This document shows positions 55,402-63,745 of a DNA stretch of 64,000 nucleotides, piece by piece. Origin of the DNA: Alteraurantiacibacter aquimixticola (GTDB lineage Bacteria > Pseudomonadota > Alphaproteobacteria > Sphingomonadales > Sphingomonadaceae); NCBI RefSeq assembly GCF_004965515.1, contig NZ_SSHH01000003.1, positions 437,001-501,000 on the forward strand, written 5' to 3'. The translations under genes and the position numbers were made by a program. Numbering within the stretch: position 1 is the stretch's first letter; each line of letters begins with the position of its first letter. Under the pieces are notes generated by a model, which searched no databases, had not been told where the DNA came from, and saw only the letters and a list, made by a program, of their open reading frames with translations.

Positions 55402-55479
55402 CGTCATCCCCGCGAAGGCGGGAATCCAGGGCTGCTAGGTGCCTCGCCCCGCTGGATTCCCGCCTTCGCGGGAATGACG
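55402..55479. repeat. REP-like palindromic element
   Basis: Two 28-base arms (55402-55429 and 55452-55479) are inverted repeats with one mismatch, around a 22-base loop. The core CCCGCGAAGGCGGGAA is the widespread REP-like/ERIC-style motif of GC-rich proteobacteria. It sits in the 112-base hisH-hisA gap and should fold strongly in RNA. Confidence 0.8.
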
Positions 55480-55499
55480 AAGAAGGGTAAGCCAGTACG

Positions 55500-56225
55500 A
55501 TGATCGTTTTCCCTGCCATCGACTTGAAGGGCGGCGAAGTCGTGCGCCTTGCCGAAGGCGATATGGACCGCGCCACCGTCTATGGCGACAATCCCGCCGC
55601 GCAGGCCATGCTGTTTGCAGAGGCCGGGGCCGAGCATCTCCACGTTGTCGATCTCGACGGCAGTTTTGCGGGCCGTGCCGAAAACCGCGAGGCGGTGGAG
55701 GCGATTGTCGAGGCGTTTCCCGGCTATGTGCAGCTGGGCGGCGGCATCCGCGATGCGGCGGCGGTCGAAGGTTGGTTCAATCTCGGCGTTGCCCGCGTGG
55801 TGATGGGCTCGGCCGCGCTGAAGGACCCCGAATTCGTCAAGGACATGGCGCGCGCATGGGAAGGCGGCATCGTCGTCGCCGTCGATGCGAAGGACGGCAT
55901 GGTCGCAACCGAGGGCTGGGCGGAAGTGTCCGACGTGCCCGTGGTCGACCTCGCCCGCCGGTTCGAGGATGCGGGCGTTGCCAGCCTGCTCTTCACCGAT
56001 ATCGGGCGCGACGGCATGCTGAAGGGCTGCAATGTCGATGCGACAGTGGACCTCGCCCGCAGCGTGGACATCCCCGTGATCGCCAGCGGCGGCGTGAAAG
56101 GCCTCGACGATATCCGCATGCTCGCGCTTCATGCCGATGAGGGCATCGAAGGCGTGATCACCGGCCGCGCGCTTTACGAGGGGCGGTTGGACCTCGCGAC
56201 GGCGATTGCGATGGCCAACCGGTGA
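55500..56225 (+). CDS. hisA: ProFAR isomerase (HisA)
   Basis: 241 residues, TIM barrel. Catalytic Asp in PAIDLKGGEVVRL, the phosphate loops GGGIRD and ASGGVKGLDDI, and TDIGRDGMLKG are complete. Interconverts ProFAR to PRFAR. The stop overlaps the small membrane gene that follows (GTGA). Confidence 0.96.
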   Translation: MIVFPAIDLKGGEVVRLAEGDMDRATVYGDNPAAQAMLFAEAGAEHLHVVDLDGSFAGRAENREAVEAIVEAFPGYVQLGGGIRDAAAVEGWFNLGVARVVMGSAALKDPEFVKDMARAWEGGIVVAVDAKDGMVATEGWAEVSDVPVVDLARRFEDAGVASLLFTDIGRDGMLKGCNVDATVDLARSVDIPVIASGGVKGLDDIRMLALHADEGIEGVITGRALYEGRLDLATAIAMANR

Positions 56226-56437
56226 TGATGGTGGTTCTGCTTTTCCTTGGAATTGCTGTGCTTGCAGCATGGTTTCTTGTCTCAGGCTTTCGTTCCCAAA
56301 CCATGACTGCAATGGGGGTGCCATATGGACGATGGAGCCTCGTTGATCGACCAAGCCTGTTCTGGATGGCTGCGATCTTCAACCTGTTGGTGCTCATCTC
56401 AGGATTGCTTTTGCTCATTGATGAGGTGAAGCAATGA
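56222..56437 (+). CDS. Small two-span membrane protein inside his operon
   Basis: 71 residues: helix 1 about 3-23 ([20 protein letters not shown]), a basic/polar loop with Pro and Gly ([15 protein letters not shown]), helix 2 about 46-66. The GTG start overlaps the hisA stop and its own stop overlaps the hisF start (ATGA), so it is tightly coupled to both. Lines counted by eye are about 47 and 53% GC against well over 60% around it. Real start may be one of the next ATGs at 56225 or 56228. No family recognised. Confidence 0.65.
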   Translation: MMMVVLLFLGIAVLAAWFLVSGFRSQTMTAMGVPYGRWSLVDRPSLFWMAAIFNLLVLISGLLLLIDEVKQ

Positions 56438-57192
56438 CCGTTCGAATCCGCGTAATTCCCTGCCTCGACGTGGCCGATGGCCGCGTGGTGAAGGGCGTCA
56501 ATTTCGTCGACCTGAAGGATGCCGGCGACCCGGTGGAGCAGGCGCAGGCCTATGATGCTGCCGGGGCGGATGAGCTGTGTTTCCTCGACATTTCCGCCAG
56601 CCATGAGGGGCGCGGCACTTTGCTCGATATCGTGCGGCGCACGGCGGAGGTGTGCTTCATGCCGCTGACCGTGGGCGGCGGCGTCCGCTCGGTGGAGGAT
56701 GCGCGCGCGCTGTTGCTGGGAGGCGCGGACAAGGTGGCGGTCAATTCCGCCGCGGTCAGCCGCCCCGAAGTGGTCACCGAAATTGCCGAGAAGATGGGCA
56801 GCCAATGCATCGTCGCATCGGTCGATGCGCGCTGGGTCCACGACCATTGGGAAATCTTCACGCATGGCGGCAGGCGCGAAACCGGGATCGATGCGGTCGA
56901 ACATGCGATCAGGCTCGCCGAAATGGGCGCGGGCGAATTGCTGGTGACCAGCATGGATGGCGACGGGACGCAGCGCGGCTACGACCTGAAGCTCACCCGC
57001 ACCATTGCCGATGCGGTGTCCGTCCCCGTGATCGCCAGCGGCGGCGTGGGCACGCTCGACCACCTGGTGGAAGGCGTGACGGAGGGGCATGCGAGCGCGG
57101 TCCTTGCCGCCAGCATCTTCCATTTCGGCAAGCACACGATTGCCGATGCGCATGCCGCCTTGCGCGCCGCCGGACTTCCTGCACGTAGTTAA
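56434..57192 (+). CDS. hisF: Imidazole glycerol phosphate synthase, cyclase subunit
   Basis: 252 residues, TIM barrel partner of HisH. Conserved Asp in [17 protein letters not shown] and [14 protein letters not shown], and the loop [11 protein letters not shown] and [14 protein letters not shown]. Makes imidazole glycerol phosphate plus AICAR. The ATG overlaps the preceding stop by 4 bases. Confidence 0.97.
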   Translation: MTVRIRVIPCLDVADGRVVKGVNFVDLKDAGDPVEQAQAYDAAGADELCFLDISASHEGRGTLLDIVRRTAEVCFMPLTVGGGVRSVEDARALLLGGADKVAVNSAAVSRPEVVTEIAEKMGSQCIVASVDARWVHDHWEIFTHGGRRETGIDAVEHAIRLAEMGAGELLVTSMDGDGTQRGYDLKLTRTIADAVSVPVIASGGVGTLDHLVEGVTEGHASAVLAASIFHFGKHTIADAHAALRAAGLPARS

Positions 57193-57275
57193 CAAAATCT
57201 TGCGCCCAGTCCCAAGCCGGGACGGTCGCGAGGGGCTGATTGCGGGAATCGCGCGGGAGGCGGAGAGCATTTCCC

Positions 57276-57467
57276 ATGATCACCCGCCTTCACGCAGCCC
57301 TCGCATTCTTCCTTTTGGTTCTTGCCGCGCCCGCCGCTGCGACCGGGGAAAGCGCGCAGGTGCCCGAAGGCTCCAGCCTTACGCTGTTCGCGCTGGGCCT
57401 TGCCGGCCTGATCATCGGCCGCCGTTTTGCGACCAAGAAGCCCGACGATACGCCCGACGGCGAATAA
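57276..57467 (+). CDS. PEP-CTERM-like microprotein
   Basis: 63 residues. A signal peptide (to AAPAAATG) is followed almost at once by a VPEGSSLTLFALGLAGLIIG segment and RR, the layout of a PEP-CTERM sorting domain (VPEP, one helix, Arg cluster). The mature part between them is only about six residues, then a polar tail KKPDDTPDGE. Start follows GGAGAG at 8-base spacing. It lies between hisF and hisE, so it is translated with the pathway. Confidence 0.6.
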   Translation: MITRLHAALAFFLLVLAAPAAATGESAQVPEGSSLTLFALGLAGLIIGRRFATKKPDDTPDGE

Positions 57468-57522
57468 GTCGCGACTGCTGGCGGCTTGACTGCGCGGCCC
57501 CGGCTGCGCATTCCCGCTGGCC

Positions 57523-57837
57523 ATGGATATTCTCGAACATCTCGAACAGGTGATTGCCGATCGCGCGGGCGCTTCGCCCGACGAAAGCTATGTCGCCCGC
57601 CTCAACGCCAAGGGCCTTCCCGTCATCGCCCGCAAGCTGGGCGAGGAGGGCGTGGAGGCCGCCGTGGCGCTCCTGTCCGGCGACGATGAGGAGCTGGTGG
57701 GCGAGGCCGCCGATATCATCTTCCACCTGCTGGTGGCGCTTAAGGCGCGCGGCCTGCTGCTTGCCGATGTGAAGGCGGAGCTGGCGCGGCGTGAGGGGGT
57801 CTCGGGGCTCGTCGAGAAAGCATCGAGGAGCGAATGA
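57523..57837 (+). CDS. hisE: Phosphoribosyl-ATP diphosphatase
   Basis: 104 residues, all-alpha MazG-like fold. The motif RKLGEEGVEAAVAL and GDDEELVGEAADIIFHLLVAL carries the Glu/Asp metal site. It hydrolyses PR-ATP to PR-AMP. Not fused to hisI here. Its stop overlaps the HIT gene start. Confidence 0.94.
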   Translation: MDILEHLEQVIADRAGASPDESYVARLNAKGLPVIARKLGEEGVEAAVALLSGDDEELVGEAADIIFHLLVALKARGLLLADVKAELARREGVSGLVEKASRSE

Positions 57838-58214
57838 TGGCGATCGATCCGCGCGAACCCTACGATCCCGACAACATCTTCGCGAAGATCCTGCGCGGGG
57901 AAATTCCCTGCAACAAGGTGTACGAGGACGATCACGCGCTCGCTTTCCACGATATCGCCCCGCAGGCGCCGGTCCATGTGCTGGTGATCCCCAAGGGCGA
58001 ATATGTTAGCTGGGACGATTTTTCCGCTCGTGCGCCCGAGGGTGAGATCGCCGGCTTCATTCGTGCCGTGGGCCATGTCGCGCGCGAGCTGGACCTTGTC
58101 GATCCGGGCTACCGCCTGCTCGCCAATATCGGCGCGCATGGCGGGCAGGAGGTTCCGCACCTGCATGTCCACCTGTTCGGCGGCAAGCCGCTGGGACGGA
58201 TGATTTCGGGCTGA
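57834..58214 (+). CDS. HIT family protein (HinT-like)
   Basis: 126 residues with the histidine triad HLHVHLFGG near the end and IVCNK-type start segment (FAKILRGEIPCNKVYEDD). HIT proteins hydrolyse AMP-lysine or adenylated adducts. Overlaps the hisE stop by 4 bases (ATGA), continuing the operon. Its place beside hisE is common in alphaproteobacteria. Confidence 0.94.
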   Translation: MMAIDPREPYDPDNIFAKILRGEIPCNKVYEDDHALAFHDIAPQAPVHVLVIPKGEYVSWDDFSARAPEGEIAGFIRAVGHVARELDLVDPGYRLLANIGAHGGQEVPHLHVHLFGGKPLGRMISG

Positions 58215-58284
58215 GACGAGTCGCGACAGGGGCAGGGCGAGCAAATCGCGCTTGCCGCGCGAGTCGGCCGCCCGCTATTCACCC

Positions 58285-58746
58285 ATGGTGATGGGAGACA
58301 TGCCGCAACCGCCGACGGGGATATTCGAGGGGCAAAGCCACCTCTTTCCCTTGCGTATCTATTACGAGGATACGGACCTTTCCGGCCTCGTCTATCACGC
58401 CAACTATCTGAAATATGCCGAGCGTGCCCGGTCCGACCTGTTGCGCCTGCTGAATATCGACCAGCGCGCCGCGCATGAGGCGGGTGAGGGCAATTATGCG
58501 GTGGCCGAGGCGAATATCCGATTTTTCGCGCCCGCGCGGCTCGATGATTCACTTACCGTTCAAACGCGATGTGTGGAACTGAAGGCCGCCAGCGTGCGTT
58601 TGGCGCAGGTGATCATGAGGGGGGACGACAAATTGGTGGAAATCGCCGTGCGCGTCGGCTTCATCGCCCCTAATGGACGCCCGCGCCGCCAACCGGACGA
58701 ATGGCGCAAAGCCTTCGACAATTTCTTCGCGAAAGAGACTGAATGA
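58285..58746 (+). CDS. ybgC: YbgC-type acyl-CoA thioesterase
   Basis: 153 residues, hotdog fold. The motif YYEDTDLSGLVYHANYLKYAERAR holds the catalytic Asp (EDTD) and the YHANY pocket. It hydrolyses short acyl-CoA and is often linked to tol-pal. Start among several ATGs (58285, 58291, 58300) is uncertain. Its TGA overlaps the tolQ start (ATGA). Confidence 0.92.
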   Translation: MVMGDMPQPPTGIFEGQSHLFPLRIYYEDTDLSGLVYHANYLKYAERARSDLLRLLNIDQRAAHEAGEGNYAVAEANIRFFAPARLDDSLTVQTRCVELKAASVRLAQVIMRGDDKLVEIAVRVGFIAPNGRPRRQPDEWRKAFDNFFAKETE

Positions 58747-59447
58747 CCTCGCTTGACCTTCTGGCCGCGGCGGGTGCCGCGGCGCCCACGCGGCTCGATC
58801 CGCTGGATCTGTTCCTCGATGCCGATATCGTGGTGCAGCTTGTCATTATCGGCCTCATCCTCGCCTCGATCTGGGTGTGGATGATCATCGTCTCCTTCTC
58901 GCTGAAGATGGGGCACACGCGCAGCAAGTCCGCCGCTTTCGAGCAGGAATTCTGGACGCATGACGATCCCGAAACGCTGCTTGCGCGCGACAAAGGGGAC
59001 AATGCCTCGGGCCGTGTGGCCGCAGCCGGGCTTAACGAATTCCGCCGTTCGACCAAGGCGGGCCTGCGCGACAAGCAGGGCGCCCTTCATCGTATCGCGC
59101 TGGCGATGGAAGGCCAGGTGGCCGTGGAATCTGACAGGCTGGCAGACCGGTTGAACTTCCTCGCCACCACCGGCTCCGTCGCGCCTTTCGTGGGGCTGTT
59201 CGGCACCGTCTGGGGCATCATGAACAGCTTCTTCCAGATCGGCATGCAGAATAATTCCTCGCTCGCCGTCGTGGCGCCGGGCATTTCCGAGGCACTGTTC
59301 GCCACCGCCATCGGCCTGTTCGCGGCCATCCCGGCGGTAATCGCCTACAACCGCTTCTCCTCCCGCGTGGACAATTTCGAAGCCAAGCTGCAGCGCTTTG
59401 CCGACCGTGTGCAGGCGCAGGTCAGCCGCGAGATGGAGCGCGCATAA
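58743..59447 (+). CDS. tolQ: Tol-Pal system proton channel subunit TolQ
   Basis: 234 residues with three membrane helices (about 31-53, 134-156, 175-196); part of the TolQR motor that uses the proton gradient. The segments SVAPFVGLFGTVWGIMNSF and ALFATAIGLFAAIPAVIAYN match the family. ATGA overlap with ybgC; tolR starts right after its stop. Confidence 0.95.
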   Translation: MTSLDLLAAAGAAAPTRLDPLDLFLDADIVVQLVIIGLILASIWVWMIIVSFSLKMGHTRSKSAAFEQEFWTHDDPETLLARDKGDNASGRVAAAGLNEFRRSTKAGLRDKQGALHRIALAMEGQVAVESDRLADRLNFLATTGSVAPFVGLFGTVWGIMNSFFQIGMQNNSSLAVVAPGISEALFATAIGLFAAIPAVIAYNRFSSRVDNFEAKLQRFADRVQAQVSREMERA

Positions 59448-59897
<450 letters not shown>

Positions 59898-59909
59898 CGG
59901 ACGCCTGAT

Positions 59910-60725
59910 ATGGCCCCATTCGCCACACTCTCCCGTGAAGAAAAGACCGGCCTCGTGGTCGCGGGGGCGGCGCATGCGGCAATCCTGGTGGCGCTGATGG
60001 TGCAGGTGGGGAGCGAGCGCGACTTCACCCCGCCGCAGCGGATCGACGTGTCGCTGGCCACCGATGTCAGCCTTGAATCCACCGCGCCCGATCCTTCGGA
60101 CCAGCCGGCCGCCGCGATGGCGCCCGAACTGTCCGACCTGCCTTCGCAGGAGAGTACGCCGCTGGAAACCGTGGTGCCCGAGCCGGTGACCCAGCCGACC
60201 ACCGCCCCGCCGCGCCCCGCGCCCTCTCCGCGCACGCAGCGCGTCGCGCAGCCGACGCCTACGCCCACTCCGCGTGCCACGCAGACGCAGGCCCCGCGCC
60301 CGCAGCCCACGCAAACGCAGCGGGCCACCGGGTCGCGCCTCAATGACAATTTCCTTGAGGGCATGAGCGATTCCACCGGTACGCAAGGCCAGGCGGGCGA
60401 GCGGCCCAGCGCGCAGCAGCAGGCGAGCATCGACGCCGCCATTATCCGCCAGCTGAAGCCGCACTGGACCCCGCCCTCGGGTGTCGAGGTCGAGCGGCTG
60501 GTTACCCGCGTGCGCTTCCGCCTCAATCGCGATGGATCGCTCAACGGCACGCCGGAGGTGCTTGCCACCACGGGCGAGACCGACGCCAACCGCACGCAGG
60601 TGAACCGCCACCGCGAACAGGCGATCCGCGCCGTGCGCCTCGCTTCTCCTTTCAATTTGCCCGAACGGTTCTATTCCGGTTGGAGTACAGTGACCGTCAA
60701 TTTCAACAATGAGCTGGCCCAATGA
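59910..60725 (+). CDS. tolA: TolA-like energy transducer
   Basis: 271 residues: one N-terminal helix (about 15-33, VVAGAAHAAILVALMVQV), then a long Pro/Thr-rich, Gln-rich spacer (about 95-150, PTPTPTPRATQTQ type) that spans the periplasm, and a C-terminal TonB/TolA-like domain (VERLVTRVRFRLNRDGSLNG). It links TolQR to TolB/Pal. The last codon overlaps the tolB start. Confidence 0.9.
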   Translation: MAPFATLSREEKTGLVVAGAAHAAILVALMVQVGSERDFTPPQRIDVSLATDVSLESTAPDPSDQPAAAMAPELSDLPSQESTPLETVVPEPVTQPTTAPPRPAPSPRTQRVAQPTPTPTPRATQTQAPRPQPTQTQRATGSRLNDNFLEGMSDSTGTQGQAGERPSAQQQASIDAAIIRQLKPHWTPPSGVEVERLVTRVRFRLNRDGSLNGTPEVLATTGETDANRTQVNRHREQAIRAVRLASPFNLPERFYSGWSTVTVNFNNELAQ

Positions 60726-62113
60726 CCATCCGATTTGCCCTTTCCGCAACGCTCGCCGCATTCGGCCTGACGCTGGCCGCGCCCGTTGCCGCGCAGCAGC
60801 TGACCTTGCCGCAAGAAGAGCTGGAGACGGTCGAAACCTCCGACAATGGCGGCACCGAAGTCACCGTGACGGCGGAAAGCTGGCAGGATCTCGGCATCGC
60901 GATTGCCAGCTTCGCTACCAATGCTGATGTCTCCACTCCCGCCAACGCGCAGGGCACTGCGGCGCTGGGGCATGAGCTGGCGCGGATCGTTTATGCCGAC
61001 CTGCGCAATAATGGCCTGTTCCGCCCGGTCGGCCCCGATGCCCTGCCGCGCCCGACCTATCCGCAGATCACTGCGCCTTCCTGGGGCACGTGGCGGGGCC
61101 GCTCTGCCGAGATGCTGGTGCATGGCTATGTCCGCGCAAACGATGACGGGCGGCTGACCGTCGGCTGCTACCTCTATGACGTGGTGCTGGAGGATGAGCT
61201 GGTGCGCGAGGGCTGGGTGGTCGCGCCCGCCGAATGGCGCCGCGCCGCGCATAAATGCGCCGACCTTGTCTATTCGCGCCTGTCGGGCGAGGATCCGTTC
61301 TTCGACAGCCGCATCGCCTATATCGCCGAGACGGGGCCGAAGGATAACCGCACCAAGCGGCTCGCCATCATGGACAGCGACGGGGCGAACCATCGCTTTA
61401 TCACCAATGGCCAGTCGACTGCGCTCACCCCGCGCTATTCGCCCGACTATTCGAAGATCGCGTACCTGTCCTACTCGGACGGCAATCCGCGCATCTATGT
61501 CTATGACGTCGATAGCGGGCGGCAGACGCTGGTGACGCAGAGCAGCAATCCCACCTTCGCCCCGCGCTGGAGCCCGGACGGGCGCTACCTGCTCTATTCG
61601 ATGGCGGTGGCCGGCAATACCGATATCTACCGCGTGCCCGCCACCGGCGGCACACCGATCCGGCTGACCTTCAGTCCTTCGATCGAGGTGGGTGGTTCCT
61701 ATTCGCCCGACGGCACACGCATCGTGTTCGAAAGCGACCAGTCGGGCGCGCAGCAATGCTACATCATGAATGCCGACGGGTCGAACCAGCGGCGCATCAG
61801 CTTCTTCGGCGGGCGCTGCGCCACGCCGGAATGGAGCCCGCGCGGCGACCAGATCGCCTTCACCCATATCGTCGGCGATTTCCATATTGCGGTGATGAAC
61901 ACCAATGGGCGCAATATGCGCACCCTGACCAATGGCTGGCAGGACGAAGCGCCGACCTGGGCGCCCAATGGCCGCATCATCCAGTTCTTCCGTAGCGCGC
62001 GTAATTCAGGCGATTCGACGATCTGGCAGGTGGACCTCACCGGCGAGAACGAACGTCGCCTCAACACGCCGGTGGGGGCTTCAGACCCGGCCTGGGGACC
62101 GGTTCTGCCGTAA
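60722..62113 (+). CDS. tolB: Tol-Pal system beta-propeller protein TolB
   Basis: 463 residues with a signal peptide (PVAAQ cleavage), an N-terminal domain with ALGHELARIVYADLRNNGLFRPV, and a six-blade propeller of WSPDG/YSPDGT repeats. It is periplasmic and cycles between TolA and Pal. Overlaps tolA by 4 bases (ATGA). Confidence 0.96.
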   Translation: MTIRFALSATLAAFGLTLAAPVAAQQLTLPQEELETVETSDNGGTEVTVTAESWQDLGIAIASFATNADVSTPANAQGTAALGHELARIVYADLRNNGLFRPVGPDALPRPTYPQITAPSWGTWRGRSAEMLVHGYVRANDDGRLTVGCYLYDVVLEDELVREGWVVAPAEWRRAAHKCADLVYSRLSGEDPFFDSRIAYIAETGPKDNRTKRLAIMDSDGANHRFITNGQSTALTPRYSPDYSKIAYLSYSDGNPRIYVYDVDSGRQTLVTQSSNPTFAPRWSPDGRYLLYSMAVAGNTDIYRVPATGGTPIRLTFSPSIEVGGSYSPDGTRIVFESDQSGAQQCYIMNADGSNQRRISFFGGRCATPEWSPRGDQIAFTHIVGDFHIAVMNTNGRNMRTLTNGWQDEAPTWAPNGRIIQFFRSARNSGDSTIWQVDLTGENERRLNTPVGASDPAWGPVLP

Positions 62114-62172
62114 ATGCGTTATAATACCCCAAGGGTCCAAGGGATTTGGTTCTTCAATGAGGAGTCTGAGAA

Positions 62173-62688
62173 ATGAAACTTAATGCCGTCATGATCGCCG
62201 CCACCAGTGTCCTGGCATTGGCGGCTTGTTCCAAGAAGCCGCCCGAAGAGCTGCCGCCGGTGCAGGAAACGCAGGCACCGGTTGCCGCCACGCCTACACC
62301 CACTCCGCCCGCAGGGCCGGTGGCCGGCTCGCAGGAACATTTCGCCCGCGCAATGGCGGGCCGCGATGTGATCTTCTTCGATACCGACAAATACGATATC
62401 GACAGCGAGGATGCCGCCGCGCTGCGCGCACAGGCAGAATACCTGCTGCAATTCACCAATGCCCGCGCCACCGTGGAAGGCCATGCCGACGAACGCGGCA
62501 CGCGCGAATACAACCTGGCTCTGGGTGAACGCCGCGCCAATGCGGCCAAGAACTACCTCGTCAGCCTGGGCGTGGCGGAAAACCGCCTGCGCACCGTCAG
62601 CTATGGCGAGGAACGTCCGGCCGCGACCGGCTCCAACGAGCAGGCATGGGCGCGCAACCGCCGTGCGGTGACGGTGATGATCCGCTGA
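62173..62688 (+). CDS. pal: Peptidoglycan-associated lipoprotein
   Basis: 171 residues; lipobox LAAC (Cys19), Pro-rich linker, and an OmpA-like domain. The segment VEGHADERGTREYNLALGERRA binds peptidoglycan. A 59-base gap from tolB contains a TATAAT at 62120, possibly an extra promoter without a good -35. No cpoB/ybgF follows, which differs from many tol-pal operons. Confidence 0.95.
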   Translation: MKLNAVMIAATSVLALAACSKKPPEELPPVQETQAPVAATPTPTPPAGPVAGSQEHFARAMAGRDVIFFDTDKYDIDSEDAAALRAQAEYLLQFTNARATVEGHADERGTREYNLALGERRANAAKNYLVSLGVAENRLRTVSYGEERPAATGSNEQAWARNRRAVTVMIR

Positions 62689-62865
62689 TCAGTCGGCGAT
62701 GAAGGGCAGGTCCACGCTGGCCTGCCAGTGGACGGGCGCGGAAGCTTCGGCATTCGCGCCCGTTCCCGTTTGTGCGGGGGCAGCGAACAGCACGAAGGCT
62801 ACCATCGCGAAGATGGAGAATGCGGAAGAGATGGCCAGTTGCTTGCTCACGGCGAATGCGTCCAT
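62689..62865 (-). CDS. 58-residue exported small protein antisense to pal end
   Basis: Codes for a front MDAFAVSKQLAISSAFSIFA followed by MVAFVLFAAPAQTGTGANAE and ASAPVHWQASVDLPFIAD. The helix and Ala-x-Ala region suggest a signal peptide or a membrane anchor. It starts immediately after pal's stop on the opposite strand. No family recognised. Confidence 0.5.
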   Translation of the reverse strand: MDAFAVSKQLAISSAFSIFAMVAFVLFAAPAQTGTGANAEASAPVHWQASVDLPFIAD

Positions 62866-63040
62866 TGGTTGTCTGTGAAACCACCAAATAGGCGGTCCGA
62901 TTTATATTGCAATGCAGCATTGGTAAGGAATTGTAACAGGGTGCCATGCGGCGAAATGCCGCAAATCCACCCCCAAGCCGCCTTCCAACCTTGCGCGGCA
63001 GGCCCTATAGTGGCCGGATGCTCAAAGGCAGGTTAACCTG

Positions 63041-63574
63041 ATGGCGCGCTCCGGACGATCGGTGGACTGGGGCTTCCCGCGCTGGCGTGGCTATGATGCC
63101 AGCCGGGACGCGGTGGAGATGCGCATTTGCGACCGGCACGGCTGTAACGAGCCGGGCGATTGCCCCGCTCCCAAGAGCCCCAACAGCCCCGAACGCTGGT
63201 ATTTCTGCCAGAAGCACGCGGCTGAATACAACAAGGGCTGGGACTATTTCGAAGGCCTCGACAAGGAGGAGGCCGCCCGCCGCGCCAAGTCCGAACAGGC
63301 CGAAAGCGCCGGCTATGCCGAAGCGCAGCACTACGGCTGGAGCGGCAGCGGCGATGGCAGCCGCAGCGCCGATGAAATGCGCGCGCTCGAAGTGCTCGAG
63401 CTCGAAGCGGATGCCTCCTTCGACGACATCAAGAAAGCCTGGCGCGCCAAGGCCAAGGAAGTGCACCCTGACGTTCGTCCTGGCGACGCGGAGGCGGCCA
63501 AGGCCTTCCAGGCCTACCAGCTCGCCTATGAGGTCCTGCGCCAGGCCGAGGAACGGCGCGAGTGGAAGGGCTAG
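63041..63574 (+). CDS. J-domain protein with N-terminal Cys/His cluster
   Basis: 177 residues. The C-terminal J domain is complete with HPD at 142-144 (KEVHPDVRPGD) and helix II KKAWRAKAKEVHPD. It works with DnaK-type chaperones. The N-terminus (1-70) has Cys30, His33, Cys35, Cys41 and Cys56-x2-His59, spacing that could bind zinc. The middle is acidic-basic and low in structure. Preceded by GGCAGGTTAACCTG; the ATG gives a good family start. Confidence 0.88.
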   Translation: MARSGRSVDWGFPRWRGYDASRDAVEMRICDRHGCNEPGDCPAPKSPNSPERWYFCQKHAAEYNKGWDYFEGLDKEEAARRAKSEQAESAGYAEAQHYGWSGSGDGSRSADEMRALEVLELEADASFDDIKKAWRAKAKEVHPDVRPGDAEAAKAFQAYQLAYEVLRQAEERREWKG

Positions 63575-63745
63575 CGCTTCCCGGGCCAGCATGGCGAATT
63601 TTCAAGCCATCCTCGCCCTAGGTAGTCATACGGGACTTAATCCCTGAAACCGTTTAGCCATGATGGGCTAAGCCGTCGTCAAGACACGGGGAGCCGAATA
63701 ATTCTGTCGCGAAATCCGCCTCTGACGTCGGACAAGAATCTGCGC

